A DNA stretch of 64,000 nucleotides from Rhodanobacter sp. AS-Z3 (GTDB lineage: Bacteria > Pseudomonadota > Gammaproteobacteria > Xanthomonadales > Rhodanobacteraceae). Below the pieces are notes generated by a model. That model was not told the DNA's origin and did no database searches. It worked only from the letters and a program-made list of their open reading frames with translations. The DNA is taken from the NCBI RefSeq assembly GCF_029224025.1, contig NZ_CP119392.1, positions 3,309,001 to 3,373,000 on the forward strand. Direction: 5' to 3'. Every line of letters begins with the position of its first letter. The first letter of the stretch is position 1. A program made the position numbers and the translations under genes. Shown piece by piece: positions 17,036-26,073 of the stretch.

Positions 17036-17916
17036 GCCTTGTCTCCCGGTAAATGCTCTTCCAGTTCGAACGAAGTGCTCAATTCGGCGCGGCGTAAATC
17101 TGTCGCGTCGCAGAAACGCGGTAAATCGACGTAAGTGAAACGGCGCGCCACGCTGCCCCTGCGGCCATCATCTGTCGCGCTCACCTTTGCTTATATCGGG
17201 TAATGCTGCGAGTGCTGGCTGGACAACCCAGACTACGCAGATGCTGCGCCGCCAGATATTTCCATCAGGCAGGCACAACATTAAATTCGAGTTATTAGCA
17301 ATTTCTTAATGCCGCGATCTGCAATGGCGAGTGTCACCCCGGCACACAAGGGAGGCACTGAATAATCCATCGGATATATCCGATTTCGGCAAATGCGTTC
17401 GCTGCCCCCCCCCCCTTTCGTTCCATGCAGTGGCCAGATTCAACAGGGCCTCTTGCTTCCCCGTCCATATCATTTCTACTTCGGGCTACGGCCCTTTCGG
17501 CGTTCCAACCATTCCATCGGTCTGCCAGGTGTAGCAGTCAGATGTAGTGCAAATCCATGAACCGTCGCCGTCGCAGTGACGCCTGACGCCATCACCCGTT
17601 GCGCAATGAACGAAGCCCCTGAATCCAACCCGCCGAAGCGCTCCCAAACCTGCACTTCACACGAATCCTGAACCCTGTTGGTTCGCCGGATAACGTACAT
17701 CCGTAACCGCGTGTCTGCAAGCTGAATTTGGCGCTGATGCCCACGGCTCACCAGAGCCGCCCGATAGAGTCCCGCGATCCAGTCTGCCGAACACGACAAT
17801 TACTGCCTGTTGACACTCATCGAAAGCACGCAATGCCGGCAATTCGTGTAGGCATGAGCCATCAAGGGCCGCATCCTGGCTGCAACCATCTGCCGCCTCG
17901 CCGACTGCAACAGACA
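17036..17916. other. Gene-poor stretch upstream of the T6SS operon, with an 11-base C tract
   Basis: No supported gene. Frames here on the minus strand (17476-17799 and 17657-18016) show no recognisable domain. The area 17200-17340 is A+T-richer than its surroundings and should hold the T6SS promoter, but I could not pick a convincing sigma70 or sigma54 element. A homopolymer of 11 C lies at 17405-17415; read on the minus strand the flanking frame (WTGKQEALLNLATAWNE then Gly codons) has protein-like character, so a decayed gene is possible. Confidence 0.5.
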
Positions 17917-17917
17917 A

Positions 17918-17944
17918 CAAAAAAGCTGCCCCTAAGGCAGCTTC
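17918..17944 (-). terminator. Rho-independent terminator downstream of tRNA-Val
   Basis: On the minus strand the stem AAGCTGCC/GGCAGCTT, with a five-base loop, is followed directly by TTTTTGTTG. It lies about 58 bases beyond the CCA end of tRNA-Val(GAC) and is the textbook position for its terminator. Confidence 0.85.
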
Positions 17945-18001
17945 TTGTTTGTGCAATGCTAGGTGGACATCAACCGACAAATTCTGTCCACCTGCGAAAG
18001 G

Positions 18002-18076
18002 TGGTGGGCGGTACAAGGATCGAACTTGTGACCCCTACCATGTCAAGGTAGTGCTCTACCGCTGAGCTAACCGCCC
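18002..18076 (-). tRNA. tRNA-Val (anticodon GAC)
   Basis: A full cloverleaf with acceptor stem GGGCGG/CCGCCC, D arm (AGCTCAGCGGTAGAGC), anticodon stem CTACC/GGTAG around loop TTGACAT, giving anticodon GAC, and a T arm with GTTCGATCC. CCA is encoded at the 3' end. A T6SS island flanks it, but no direct repeat of the tRNA 3' end was seen that would mark an integration site. Confidence 0.97.
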
Positions 18077-18164
18077 GTATCGCGCCAGACCAGCTACGCG
18101 AGCCGCGCAGTATACGGGAGCCAACGGCGCTCCACAATATCCCGTGCCGAACCGGTTCGCTGCT

Positions 18165-20189
18165 TCAACGCAATGACTGCTCGCGCAACTGATGGATCTG
18201 GTCACGCAGCCGGGCTGCGTCTTCAAACTCCAGATTCTGGGCATGCTTGTACATTTGAGCTTCCAGCTTCTTCAGCATGGCTGATATCTGTTGCGGACTC
18301 AGGCCGGCGTAATCGGCCGCTTGCTCGGCCACGACACCATGGCTGCGGGATGAGGTCTTGTTGCCGCGACGATTGCCGGTCTCGCTGCGGGCCCCCTCCA
18401 TGATATCGGCAATGCGCCGCACCACGGTCTTCGGGGTGATGCCATTGGCTTCATTCCAGGCCAGTTGCCGCTCGCGACGCCGGGCCGTTTCGTCCATCGC
18501 CGCCCGCATCGAGCGGGTGATGTTGTCGGCATACAGGATCGCCTTGCCGCGCACGTTGCGTGCCGCTCGACCGATAGTCTGGATCAGCGAACCGGTGGAA
18601 CGCAGGAAGCCTTCCTTGTCCGCATCGAGCACCGCCACCAGCGACACCTCCGGCATATCCAGGCCCTCGCGCAGCAGGTTGATGCCGACGAGGACGTCAA
18701 ATTCGCCCAGGCGCAGGTCGCGGATGATTTCGCTGCGCTCGACCGTTTCGATGTCCGAGTGCAGATAGCGCACCTTGATGTCGTGCTCGGACAGGTATTC
18801 GGTGAGGTTTTCGGCCATGCGCTTGGTCAGCGTGGTGACCAGTATGCGGTCACCCATGGCAATGCGCTTGTGCGCTTCGCTGAGCAGGTCGTCGACCTGG
18901 GTCCGCACCGGCCGCACTTCGACCTCCGGATCAACCAGGCCGGTCGGGCGCACCACCAGTTCGGTCACCGCGTCCCCGGACTTGTCCAACTCATAAGGCC
19001 TGGGCGTGGCGGAGACATAGATGGCGCGTGGAACACGGGCTTCCCATTCCTCGAAACGCAGCGGTCGGTTGTCCATCGCCGAGGGCATGCGGAAACCGAA
19101 CTCCACCAGGGTCTCCTTGCGCGAGCGGTCGCCCTTGTACATGGCACCCAGCTGCGGCACGGTGACGTGCGATTCGTCGACCACCAGCAGGCCGTCGGCG
19201 GGCAGGTAATCAAACAACGTGGGCGGTGGCTCGCCCGGCTCGCGCCGGGTCAGGTGGCGCGAGTAGTTTTCGATACCCTGGCAGTAACCGACCTCAACCA
19301 TCATCTCCAGGTCGAAACGGGTGCGCTGCTCCAGCCGCTGCGCCTCGACCAGCTTGTTCTCGCGATACAGGTATTCGAGGCGATCCTTCAGCTCGACCTT
19401 GATCGTCTCGATCGCATTGAGCACGCTTTCGCGCGTGCTGGCGTAATGGGTGCGCGGATAAACGGTGTAGCGCTGCACCTTGCGAAGGGTCTCGCCGGTG
19501 AGCGGATCGAACAACGCCATTTTCTCCACTTCGCCATCGAACAATTCGATCCGCAGCGCCTCGGTTTCCGACTCGGCCGGAAACACGTCGATGACCTCGC
19601 CGCGCACGCGGTAGCTGCCGCGACGCAATTCCATTTCATTGCGCGTGTATTGCAGCTCGGTCAACTGATGGATCAGCTTGCGCTGGTCGATACGCTCGCC
19701 AGTGGCCAAAATCAGCCGCAGTGACAGGTAGTCCTCCGGATTGCCCAGTCCGTAGATCGCCGACACGGTGGCCACGATGATCGAATCACGCCGCGACAGC
19801 AGCGCCTTGGTCGCTGAAAGCCGCATCTGCTCGATGTGTTCGTTGATCGACGAATCCTTCTCGATGAAGGTATCCGACGCCACCACGTAGGCTTCCGGCT
19901 GGTAATAGTCGTAATAGCTGACGAAGTATTCCACCGCATTGTTCGGAAAGAATTCCCTGAACTCACCGTAGAGCTGCGCCGCCAGCGTCTTGTTCGGCGC
20001 CATCACGATGGTCGGCCGCTGCACCCGCTCGATCACGTTGGCGATGGTGTAGGTCTTGCCCGAACCGGTGACGCCAAGCAGGGTCTGCGAGGCCAATCCT
20101 GCCTCGAAACCCTCGGACAGGCGGGTGATTGCCTGCGGCTGGTCACCGGCAGGCTGGTACGGGGCGACAAGTTGGAAACGATCAGTCAT
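18165..20189 (-). CDS. uvrB: UvrABC excision nuclease subunit B
   Basis: A 674-residue UvrB, the damage-verifying helicase-like subunit of nucleotide excision repair that hands lesions from UvrA to UvrC. Walker A GVTGSGKT is at residues 39-46, the beta-hairpin signature [10 protein letters not shown] near 92-101, and helicase motif QTIGRAARN in the C-terminal RecA fold. A UVR domain ends the protein ([13 protein letters not shown]). Length is normal. It is monocistronic and convergent with nothing; tRNA-Val follows on the same strand. I saw no LexA box upstream. Confidence 0.98.
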   Translation of the reverse strand: MTDRFQLVAPYQPAGDQPQAITRLSEGFEAGLASQTLLGVTGSGKTYTIANVIERVQRPTIVMAPNKTLAAQLYGEFREFFPNNAVEYFVSYYDYYQPEAYVVASDTFIEKDSSINEHIEQMRLSATKALLSRRDSIIVATVSAIYGLGNPEDYLSLRLILATGERIDQRKLIHQLTELQYTRNEMELRRGSYRVRGEVIDVFPAESETEALRIELFDGEVEKMALFDPLTGETLRKVQRYTVYPRTHYASTRESVLNAIETIKVELKDRLEYLYRENKLVEAQRLEQRTRFDLEMMVEVGYCQGIENYSRHLTRREPGEPPPTLFDYLPADGLLVVDESHVTVPQLGAMYKGDRSRKETLVEFGFRMPSAMDNRPLRFEEWEARVPRAIYVSATPRPYELDKSGDAVTELVVRPTGLVDPEVEVRPVRTQVDDLLSEAHKRIAMGDRILVTTLTKRMAENLTEYLSEHDIKVRYLHSDIETVERSEIIRDLRLGEFDVLVGINLLREGLDMPEVSLVAVLDADKEGFLRSTGSLIQTIGRAARNVRGKAILYADNITRSMRAAMDETARRRERQLAWNEANGITPKTVVRRIADIMEGARSETGNRRGNKTSSRSHGVVAEQAADYAGLSPQQISAMLKKLEAQMYKHAQNLEFEDAARLRDQIHQLREQSLR

Positions 20190-20342
20190 CGACTACAGAT
20201 GTGGGCGCGGTGGGCCATTTTAAATCAGCCCTGCTGACAGCGCGTGTCACCAGAGGCCGACAACCATGCGTCTGCCGGACTGCTGGAACGAACGTACCTG
20301 CGACCTAGCATCAAGGTCCCGGTCCACGCAGGGAGCGAAACC

Positions 20343-20903
20343 GTGACGACACCCCTAAACATGACGTTCTCGCGGCGCCATGCCGGCTTCACCCTGATCG
20401 AGCAAATCATGGTGCTCGCCATCATCGCCATACTGACCAGCGCTGCTACGCCACCGCTGCGACGGCTCATGAGCCGCAATGAATTGCAGGTTGCCCAAAG
20501 CAACTTCATCGGCGCTCTGCAGCGCACCCGCGAAGCCGCCATCATCAGCGGCAAACGCTCCGTATTCTGCCCCTCTCATGATGGCGGCAGTTGCAGCGAC
20601 GTCACGCGATGGGAAAACGGCTGGCTGGTTGGACATGACAGCAATGGCGATGGCCAGCCGGACCACGATCCGCTGAACGTGGGACAAGGTCATCCCGGCA
20701 AGCTGATCATCCAGAGCAGCAACGGTCGACGCCTGGTGCACTTTCGTCCCGACGGCACCGCTGGCGGCAGCAACATCACCTTGTTGTTCTGCCAGCCCGC
20801 GCACCCGGATGCTGCGCTGGTGGTCGTGGTGTCCAACGCCGGACGTATTCGCGGCGGACATGCCAGCAGCAATCAGGCGCAAGGCTGCGCCAGCATGCAC
20901 TGA
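20343..20903 (+). CDS. Type IV pilin-like protein, GspH/FimT family pseudopilin
   Basis: A 186-residue protein with the prepilin signature AG/FTLIEQ: cleavage after Gly15 leaves Phe +1 and Glu +5. A hydrophobic helix follows (IMVLAIIAILTSAA), then a GspH/FimT-type C-terminal domain with two Cys pairs (FCPSHDGGSC, LLFCQ). I use the GTG at 20343, which has AGGGAG eight bases upstream; an ATG at 20361 is the alternative. FimT-type minor pilins prime type IV pili and can bind DNA for uptake in Xanthomonadales relatives. It stands alone here, away from other pilus genes. Confidence 0.88.
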   Translation: MTTPLNMTFSRRHAGFTLIEQIMVLAIIAILTSAATPPLRRLMSRNELQVAQSNFIGALQRTREAAIISGKRSVFCPSHDGGSCSDVTRWENGWLVGHDSNGDGQPDHDPLNVGQGHPGKLIIQSSNGRRLVHFRPDGTAGGSNITLLFCQPAHPDAALVVVVSNAGRIRGGHASSNQAQGCASMH

Positions 20904-20940
20904 GGCGAATGCGCGCACCCAAGCTCCGCATGAGGCTCGA

Positions 20941-20954
20941 TTGACGCCGATCAA
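20941..20954 (+). promoter_or_regulatory. FNR-type binding site upstream of uspA and the P-type ATPase
   Basis: TTGAC-GCCG-ATCAA, a full match to the FNR/DNR palindrome. It lies 172 bp before the stress-protein start and just past the fimT stop, so it can only serve the downstream genes. Confidence 0.7.
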
Positions 20955-21125
20955 TACGTGCCTTCCGCAAGACGCCCATGCTTTCTGGGCACCCGCTCGC
21001 GGCTATCGCCACGGCGTGCACGAATGGGCCCCTCGATGAGTCGCAGCCTTGCCGTTTCCCGAGCAGCAATTCATCAAGAGCATTCGTTCCCTCCACGCCC
21101 TACCCGCAAAGCGAAGGAGTTGATC

Positions 21126-21563
21126 ATGTTCCAGCACATCCTGATTCCCACCGATGGTTCCGAATTGTCCCTGCGCGCGCTGGACACGGGTATCGAACTG
21201 GCGGCTCGCCTGGGCTCGCGCATCCATGCCTTTCACGTGATCGCCCCGTTCCCTGCGTCCACCTATTTCGCCGAATTCGTGCTGGCCAACGAACCCACCT
21301 ACACGCAGGAAGCCACCGCCAACGCCGAGCGCTACCTGACTGAGGCGCGCCAACGCGCCGAGAAAGCGGGCGTCCCCTGCGAGGTCAGCCACGAATTCGA
21401 CGCGCGCCCCTATTCCGCCATCGTGGCGGCCGCGCACAAACACCAGTGCGAGCTGATCGTGATGGCCTCGCATGGCTGGCGCGGCTTCGATCGCCTGCTG
21501 CTGGGCAGCGAGACGCACAAGGTCATCCTCAACGGCGACGTCCCCGTGCTGGTCTGCCGTTAA
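21126..21563 (+). CDS. Universal stress protein, UspA family
   Basis: A 145-residue single-domain Usp starting MFQHILIPTDGSELSLRAL. The ATP-binding motif near the C-terminus is present (VMASHGWRGFDRLLLGSETHKV), with G-2x-G-9x-G-type spacing. The ATG has AAGGAG at ideal distance. The gene is followed 42 bp later by a P-type ATPase and preceded by an FNR-type palindrome, suggesting the pair responds to low oxygen. Usp proteins bind ATP or AMP and support survival under stress; the specific role here is not visible. Confidence 0.93.
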   Translation: MFQHILIPTDGSELSLRALDTGIELAARLGSRIHAFHVIAPFPASTYFAEFVLANEPTYTQEATANAERYLTEARQRAEKAGVPCEVSHEFDARPYSAIVAAAHKHQCELIVMASHGWRGFDRLLLGSETHKVILNGDVPVLVCR

Positions 21564-21605
21564 AGCGACGCTCAACTTCCACTGCCGAAACGGCGTGACA
21601 CGATC

Positions 21606-24134
21606 ATGAGCACGTCCAATCAGACAACCAACTACATCGGACTCACGCCTGACGAAGCGGCAGTCAGGCTGGCCACGCCCGGCCCCAACGTGTTGCCTGG
21701 CAGTACGCCAAGAAGCCTGACCAGCATCGTGATCGGCGTGTTGGTCGAGCCGATGTTCCTGATGCTGCTGGTTGCCGGAGGGTTGTATCTGGCGCTGGGT
21801 GATCGAGCCGAGGCCGCCTTCCTGTTGTCGTTCGTGTTCGTGGTGATCGGTATCACCTTGGCACAGGAGCGCAAGACCCAGCGAGCACTGGAGTCGCTAC
21901 GCGAACTGTCGGCGCCCCGCGCGTTGGTGATTCGTGGCGGGCAGGAAGTCCGCGTTGCCGGCAGTGAAGTGGTTGTTGGCGATCTGCTGGTGCTGCACGA
22001 GGGCGACCGAATTGCCGCCGACGCCGTGCTGCTGGACGGCCACCTGGAAGTCAACGAATCACTGCTGACCGGTGAGGCGGTTCCGGTGACCAAGCTTCCC
22101 GGCACGGAGAAAGCGCAGTTGTTCGCCAGCACCGTGGCGACCAAAGGCGTAGGCGTCGCCGAAGTCCACGCCACTGGCGCAGCAACAGCCGTTGGCCGTA
22201 TCGGCCAGGCGTTGATCGCCACGCAGGAACCCGAGTCGGGTTTGCAACAGGCTTCGCGCCGGCTTATTCGCAACCTGACCATCGGCGGACTGCTGCTGGC
22301 CGCCGCCTATGGCTTGCTCAGCTGGTTGTGGGATGAGCGCGGCCTGCTGGAAAGCGTACTGTCTGGCATTGCGTTGACCATGGCCATCCTGCCCGAGGAA
22401 ATTCCGGTCATCCTCACGGTGTTTCTCGCTCTGGGGGCGTGGCGCATTTCGAAACAGAAAGTGCTGACGCGACGCGTGCCGGCGGTGGAGGCATTGGGCG
22501 CCATATCGGTACTGGCAGTAGACAAGACCGGCACGCTGACGCAGAACCGCATGCAGATAGCCGAGTTGCGCCTGCCCGACGGGAGTTCGCATGACGAGCA
22601 GGCCATGGATCTGCCCGAGTCGTTCCATCCGCTGGTCGAGTTCGCGATGCTGGCCACGCCGATCGACCCGTTCGATCCGATGGAAAAAGCCATCCAGCAG
22701 TTCGGCACACGCTGGCTTGCCGGCACCGAGCACGTTCACACCGGGTGGTCGGCCGAGTTCGAATACGGCCTGTCACCCGATATTCTGGCAATGACCCGTG
22801 TCTTCCGCGGTGATGCGCGCGAGCAGCACTTGCTGGCCACCAAGGGCGCGCCCGAAGCGGTAATCGACCTGTGCCACCTGCCGGCCGCCGACAGCGCAGG
22901 CCTTTTGCAACAAGTTGAGACGATGGCCGAACGCGGTCTTCGCGTGCTCGCCGTCGCTCGCGGTCAGTGGAACGGTACTGGCTGGCCGAATTCCCAACAT
23001 GACTTCGACTTCCGCTTGCTGGGGCTGCTGGGCTTCGTCGACCCGCCGCGCCCGGAAGTGCCCGCGGCGATCGCCGAATGCCGGGCCGCAGGCATCCGCA
23101 TCATCATGATGACCGGCGATCACCCGGTTACTGCACGCGCCATCGCCCGTCAGGTCGGGCTGAGCGATCGAGCTGAGGTAATCACCGGCGCAGAGATGGT
23201 CGCACTGGATGACTCGGCACTACGCGAACGCCTGCGTCACATCGACCTGTGCGCCCGGCTCAAACCCGAGCAGAAACTGCGATTGGTGCAGTTGTTGCGC
23301 GCTGACGGTGAAGTGGTGGCGATGACTGGCGACGGCGTCAACGACGCGCCCGCACTGAAAGCCGCCGATGTCGGCATCGCGATGGGTGAACGCGGCACCG
23401 ACGTGGCGCGCGAGGCGGCTGCACTGGTGCTGCTGGACGACAGCTTCGCCAGCATCGTCACCGCAATCCGCCAAGGCCGGCGCATCTACGACAACATCAC
23501 CAAGGCGACCCGCTTCGTGTTCGCCGTGCACATGCCAATCATTGCGCTGGCGCTGGTACCCACACTGCTGCACTGGCCGGCGTTGTTGATGCCGGTGCAT
23601 ATCGTGCTGCTGGAGTTGCTGATCGACCCGGCCTGCTCGATTGTGTTTGAGGCCGAACCTGCCGACGACGACATCATGCGACGACCACCACGAGCCCGCA
23701 CGCTGTCACCGTTTGCACGCGCCAACCTCGAATACGCGGTAATCCAGGGGCTGGGCTTCGCCGCGATCCTGCTGCTCGGCTACAGCGTATTGCTCCAGCA
23801 AGGCGTGAGTGCCGAACAAAGCCATACGGCCGTATTCGTGGCACTGATCGCCGGCTTGTTCCTGCTGATCCTCGGCAATCGATCCGTTTCCCAGTCCATG
23901 TTGGCTGGCCTGCATGCCAATAACCCGTGGCTGCCACGCATGTTCGGCGGCGTGCTCCTGTTGCTGGGCCTGGTCATCGGAGTGCCATGGCTTCGCAACC
24001 TGATGCAACTTGATTTGCCGGACGGCGCCGCCCTGGTCGGCGCCGGCGGCATGCTGCTGGTGGCGCTGGGCTGGCTCGAAGTCTGGCGCCGCGTCGCGGG
24101 CCACATCGGCAAGTGGAACCTGCGGACACGCTGA
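21606..24134 (+). CDS. Cation-translocating P-type ATPase (P2-like, PEEIP motif)
   Basis: An 842-residue P-type ATPase. The actuator loop has LTGEAVPV (residues about 154-161), the phosphorylated Asp306 lies in DKTGTLT, and the hinge motif MTGDGVND is at 573-580. About ten membrane segments are arranged as in calcium pumps. Helix 4 carries PEEIP (263-267) where SERCA-type pumps have PEGLP. There is no N-terminal metal-binding domain, so it is not a copper/zinc P1B pump. The transported ion (Ca, Mg, Mn or other) cannot be told. It follows uspA and shares its upstream FNR-type box. Confidence 0.92.
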   Translation: MSTSNQTTNYIGLTPDEAAVRLATPGPNVLPGSTPRSLTSIVIGVLVEPMFLMLLVAGGLYLALGDRAEAAFLLSFVFVVIGITLAQERKTQRALESLRELSAPRALVIRGGQEVRVAGSEVVVGDLLVLHEGDRIAADAVLLDGHLEVNESLLTGEAVPVTKLPGTEKAQLFASTVATKGVGVAEVHATGAATAVGRIGQALIATQEPESGLQQASRRLIRNLTIGGLLLAAAYGLLSWLWDERGLLESVLSGIALTMAILPEEIPVILTVFLALGAWRISKQKVLTRRVPAVEALGAISVLAVDKTGTLTQNRMQIAELRLPDGSSHDEQAMDLPESFHPLVEFAMLATPIDPFDPMEKAIQQFGTRWLAGTEHVHTGWSAEFEYGLSPDILAMTRVFRGDAREQHLLATKGAPEAVIDLCHLPAADSAGLLQQVETMAERGLRVLAVARGQWNGTGWPNSQHDFDFRLLGLLGFVDPPRPEVPAAIAECRAAGIRIIMMTGDHPVTARAIARQVGLSDRAEVITGAEMVALDDSALRERLRHIDLCARLKPEQKLRLVQLLRADGEVVAMTGDGVNDAPALKAADVGIAMGERGTDVAREAAALVLLDDSFASIVTAIRQGRRIYDNITKATRFVFAVHMPIIALALVPTLLHWPALLMPVHIVLLELLIDPACSIVFEAEPADDDIMRRPPRARTLSPFARANLEYAVIQGLGFAAILLLGYSVLLQQGVSAEQSHTAVFVALIAGLFLLILGNRSVSQSMLAGLHANNPWLPRMFGGVLLLLGLVIGVPWLRNLMQLDLPDGAALVGAGGMLLVALGWLEVWRRVAGHIGKWNLRTR

Positions 24135-24275
24135 CGCACGCCAGACATCGCGACCAATCCAGCACTACTTTCAGTTGCCCATGGCTGTCATCTGAGTCGA
24201 CCCCGCTCAACGGCAGCGTGGATCGGGCTCATCATCCCGAGCAGACGTTGACACCGAGCAACATGCCGTTAAGAT

Positions 24276-24293
24276 AGTAAGTAATTACTTACT
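24276..24293 (+). promoter_or_regulatory. 18-bp palindromic operator of the TetR regulator
   Basis: AGTAAGTAA/TTACTTACT is a perfect inverted repeat with no spacer, ending 20 bp before the tetR start. It is in an A+T-rich patch in a GC-rich region, as expected for an operator overlapping a promoter. It most likely binds the TetR protein encoded next to it, giving autoregulation of the export operon. Confidence 0.75.
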
Positions 24294-24313
24294 TAAATGG
24301 ACCGGAAACGATC

Positions 24314-24925
24314 ATGGACCAGCCCGGCAAACGCCTGAATGCCGATGACCGCCGCGCCGTCACGGTGGAAGCGGTGGTCGCCCTGGCCTCCGAACAGAAT
24401 CCCAGCGAGATCACCACCGCAGCGATCGCCACCCGGATGAAGCTGACCCAGGGTGCGCTGTTCCGCCACTTTCCCAACAAGGATGCGATCTGGCAATCGG
24501 TCATGGAGTGGGTCGCCGATCGATTGTTGACGCGGATCGAACGCGCAGCCGCCGCCGCCAACTCCCCCATGGCTGCGCTGGAAGCCATGTATCTGTCACA
24601 TGTCGGCTTCGTCATCGAGCATCCTGGCGTACCACGGATGATCTTTGGCGAATTGCAGCGTGCCGAAGACACCGCCGCAAAACTCGCCGTGCAGACCCTG
24701 ATTCGCCGCTATGGCGAGCGTCTGTGCGCGTTGATCGAAGATGGCAAGAGCCGCGGCGAGATGGACCCACAGCTCGACGCTGCGGCGGCGGCAACGCTGT
24801 TCATCGGCAGCATCCAGGGTCTGGTGATGCAAGCCATGCTGCTCGGCGACGGCAAACAAATGCGCAAGAACGCGCCCGGCGCATTCGCGATCTTCCGTCG
24901 TGGCATCGCGAGCACACAATCGTGA
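24314..24925 (+). CDS. TetR/AcrR family transcriptional regulator
   Basis: A 203-residue regulator. The helix-turn-helix is at residues about 34-60 (TTAAIATRMKLTQGALFRHF, then PNKDAIW). The C-terminal ligand domain is helical (LFIGSIQGLVMQAMLLGDGK). Its gene begins 20 bp after a perfect 18-bp palindrome and overlaps the next gene by GTGA, so it most likely represses its own exporter operon and is released by the exported compound. The inducer is unknown. Confidence 0.92.
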   Translation: MDQPGKRLNADDRRAVTVEAVVALASEQNPSEITTAAIATRMKLTQGALFRHFPNKDAIWQSVMEWVADRLLTRIERAAAAANSPMAALEAMYLSHVGFVIEHPGVPRMIFGELQRAEDTAAKLAVQTLIRRYGERLCALIEDGKSRGEMDPQLDAAAAATLFIGSIQGLVMQAMLLGDGKQMRKNAPGAFAIFRRGIASTQS

Positions 24926-26073
24926 AACGCCTGCCGATCCAGCGCCGCAGCCTGACCCTGTTGGCCGTGTTACTGCCGATCGCGCTGTTGTTTGTCTACG
25001 TGATCCTGCGTTCCGGCCCGCTGGCACCGGTCGCAGTCACCGTCACCGGGGTGGTGACGCGCCCGGTATCCCCGGCGCTGTTCGGCATCGGCACGGTCAA
25101 GGCGCGCTACACGTATCGCATCGGCCCAACCTTTGCCGGCCGCATCAAGCAGGTCGATGTGCAAGTGGGCCAACGGATCAAGGCCGGGCAGGCACTGGGC
25201 GAAATGGACCCGGTCGATCTCGACGCGCGAATTGGCGCCCAGCAAGCAACCATTCGGCGCGCCGCAGCGCAGTTGCGCGAAGCGGATGCTCGCCAGCGTT
25301 ATGCGCAGACTCAGCTGCATCGCTACGAACAACTGTTACCGGCCCATGCGATCAGCGAAGAAGTGGTCGCCACCAAACGTCAGGAATTCCAGATTGCCGA
25401 TGCCGCCCGTAACGGTGCACGCGAGGATCTGACACGTGCGCAGGCCGATCAGGCTGGCTTGCTCGCCCAGCGTGGCAACCTGCGGCTGGTGGCACCGGTC
25501 GACGGTTTGGTCACCCTGCGCGATGCCGACCCCGGCACCACCGTGGTGGCGGGTCAGGCGGTGGTGGAACTGGTCGATCCTCACAGCATCTGGATCAATG
25601 TGCGCTTCGACCAACTCGGTGCACAAGGCCTCGCCGCGCAATTGCCGGCCAGCGTGGTGCTGCGCTCGCGCAGCCAGACCAGCCTGCCTGCACACGTCAT
25701 GCGGGTGGAGCCAATGGCCGATGCGGTGACAGAGGAAACCCTGGCCAAGGTAACCTTCGATACGCTGCCACAGCCGCTGCCGCCACTGGGCGAACTGGCC
25801 GAAGTGACAGTCACCCTGCCCGCCCAGCCGGCAGCTCCGGTGGTGCCGAATGCCGCCATCCAGCATCTGAACAATGCGCTGGGCGTATGGCAATTGAAGG
25901 ACGGCGGCCTGCACTTCACACCGGTGGAGCTGGGCGCCGCCGATCTCGACGGCAACGTGCAGATCAGCAAGGGACTCAAGGCCGGTGATCGCGTGGTGGT
26001 CTACAGCGAAAAAGCGCTTAACTCGCATAGCCGCATCCACGTGGTCCAGCATCTTGTCGGAACCTCGCAGTGA
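24922..26073 (+). CDS. Periplasmic adaptor (membrane fusion) subunit of an efflux system
   Basis: A 383-residue HlyD/AcrA-type adaptor with one N-terminal membrane anchor (LTLLAVLLPIALLFVYVIL). It has a biotinyl-lipoyl-like half motif (FAGRIKQVDVQVGQRIKAGQ), a coiled-coil hairpin (about 90-175), the second half motif (LVAPVDGLVTLRDADPGTTV) and a beta-barrel domain. The GTG start at 24922 overlaps the tetR stop. The GTG of the permease gene overlaps its own stop. With the following two genes it forms an ABC-type tripartite exporter; no outer-membrane channel is encoded here. Confidence 0.9.
   Translation: MKRLPIQRRSLTLLAVLLPIALLFVYVILRSGPLAPVAVTVTGVVTRPVSPALFGIGTVKARYTYRIGPTFAGRIKQVDVQVGQRIKAGQALGEMDPVDLDARIGAQQATIRRAAAQLREADARQRYAQTQLHRYEQLLPAHAISEEVVATKRQEFQIADAARNGAREDLTRAQADQAGLLAQRGNLRLVAPVDGLVTLRDADPGTTVVAGQAVVELVDPHSIWINVRFDQLGAQGLAAQLPASVVLRSRSQTSLPAHVMRVEPMADAVTEETLAKVTFDTLPQPLPPLGELAEVTVTLPAQPAAPVVPNAAIQHLNNALGVWQLKDGGLHFTPVELGAADLDGNVQISKGLKAGDRVVVYSEKALNSHSRIHVVQHLVGTSQ

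Noticed and set aside
17320..17336. Possible sigma54 promoter (GCAA then GTGTC on the plus strand) for the T6SS operon
   Set aside because: Spacing and the conserved -24 bases do not fit the TGGCAC-N5-TTGC pattern.
17657..18016. Minus-strand frame of 119 codons
   Set aside because: Begins inside the tRNA and runs through its terminator; no similarity seen.
17728..18051. Plus-strand frame of 107 codons ending GGTRIELVTPTMSR
   Set aside because: The C-terminus is the translated antisense of tRNA-Val, a known false gene pattern.
17918..18076. tRNA-Val as an integration site for the T6SS island
   Set aside because: No integrase and no second copy of the tRNA 3' end seen in the window.
18465..19724. 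Plus-strand frame of 419 codons
   Set aside because: Antisense to uvrB, which is certain.
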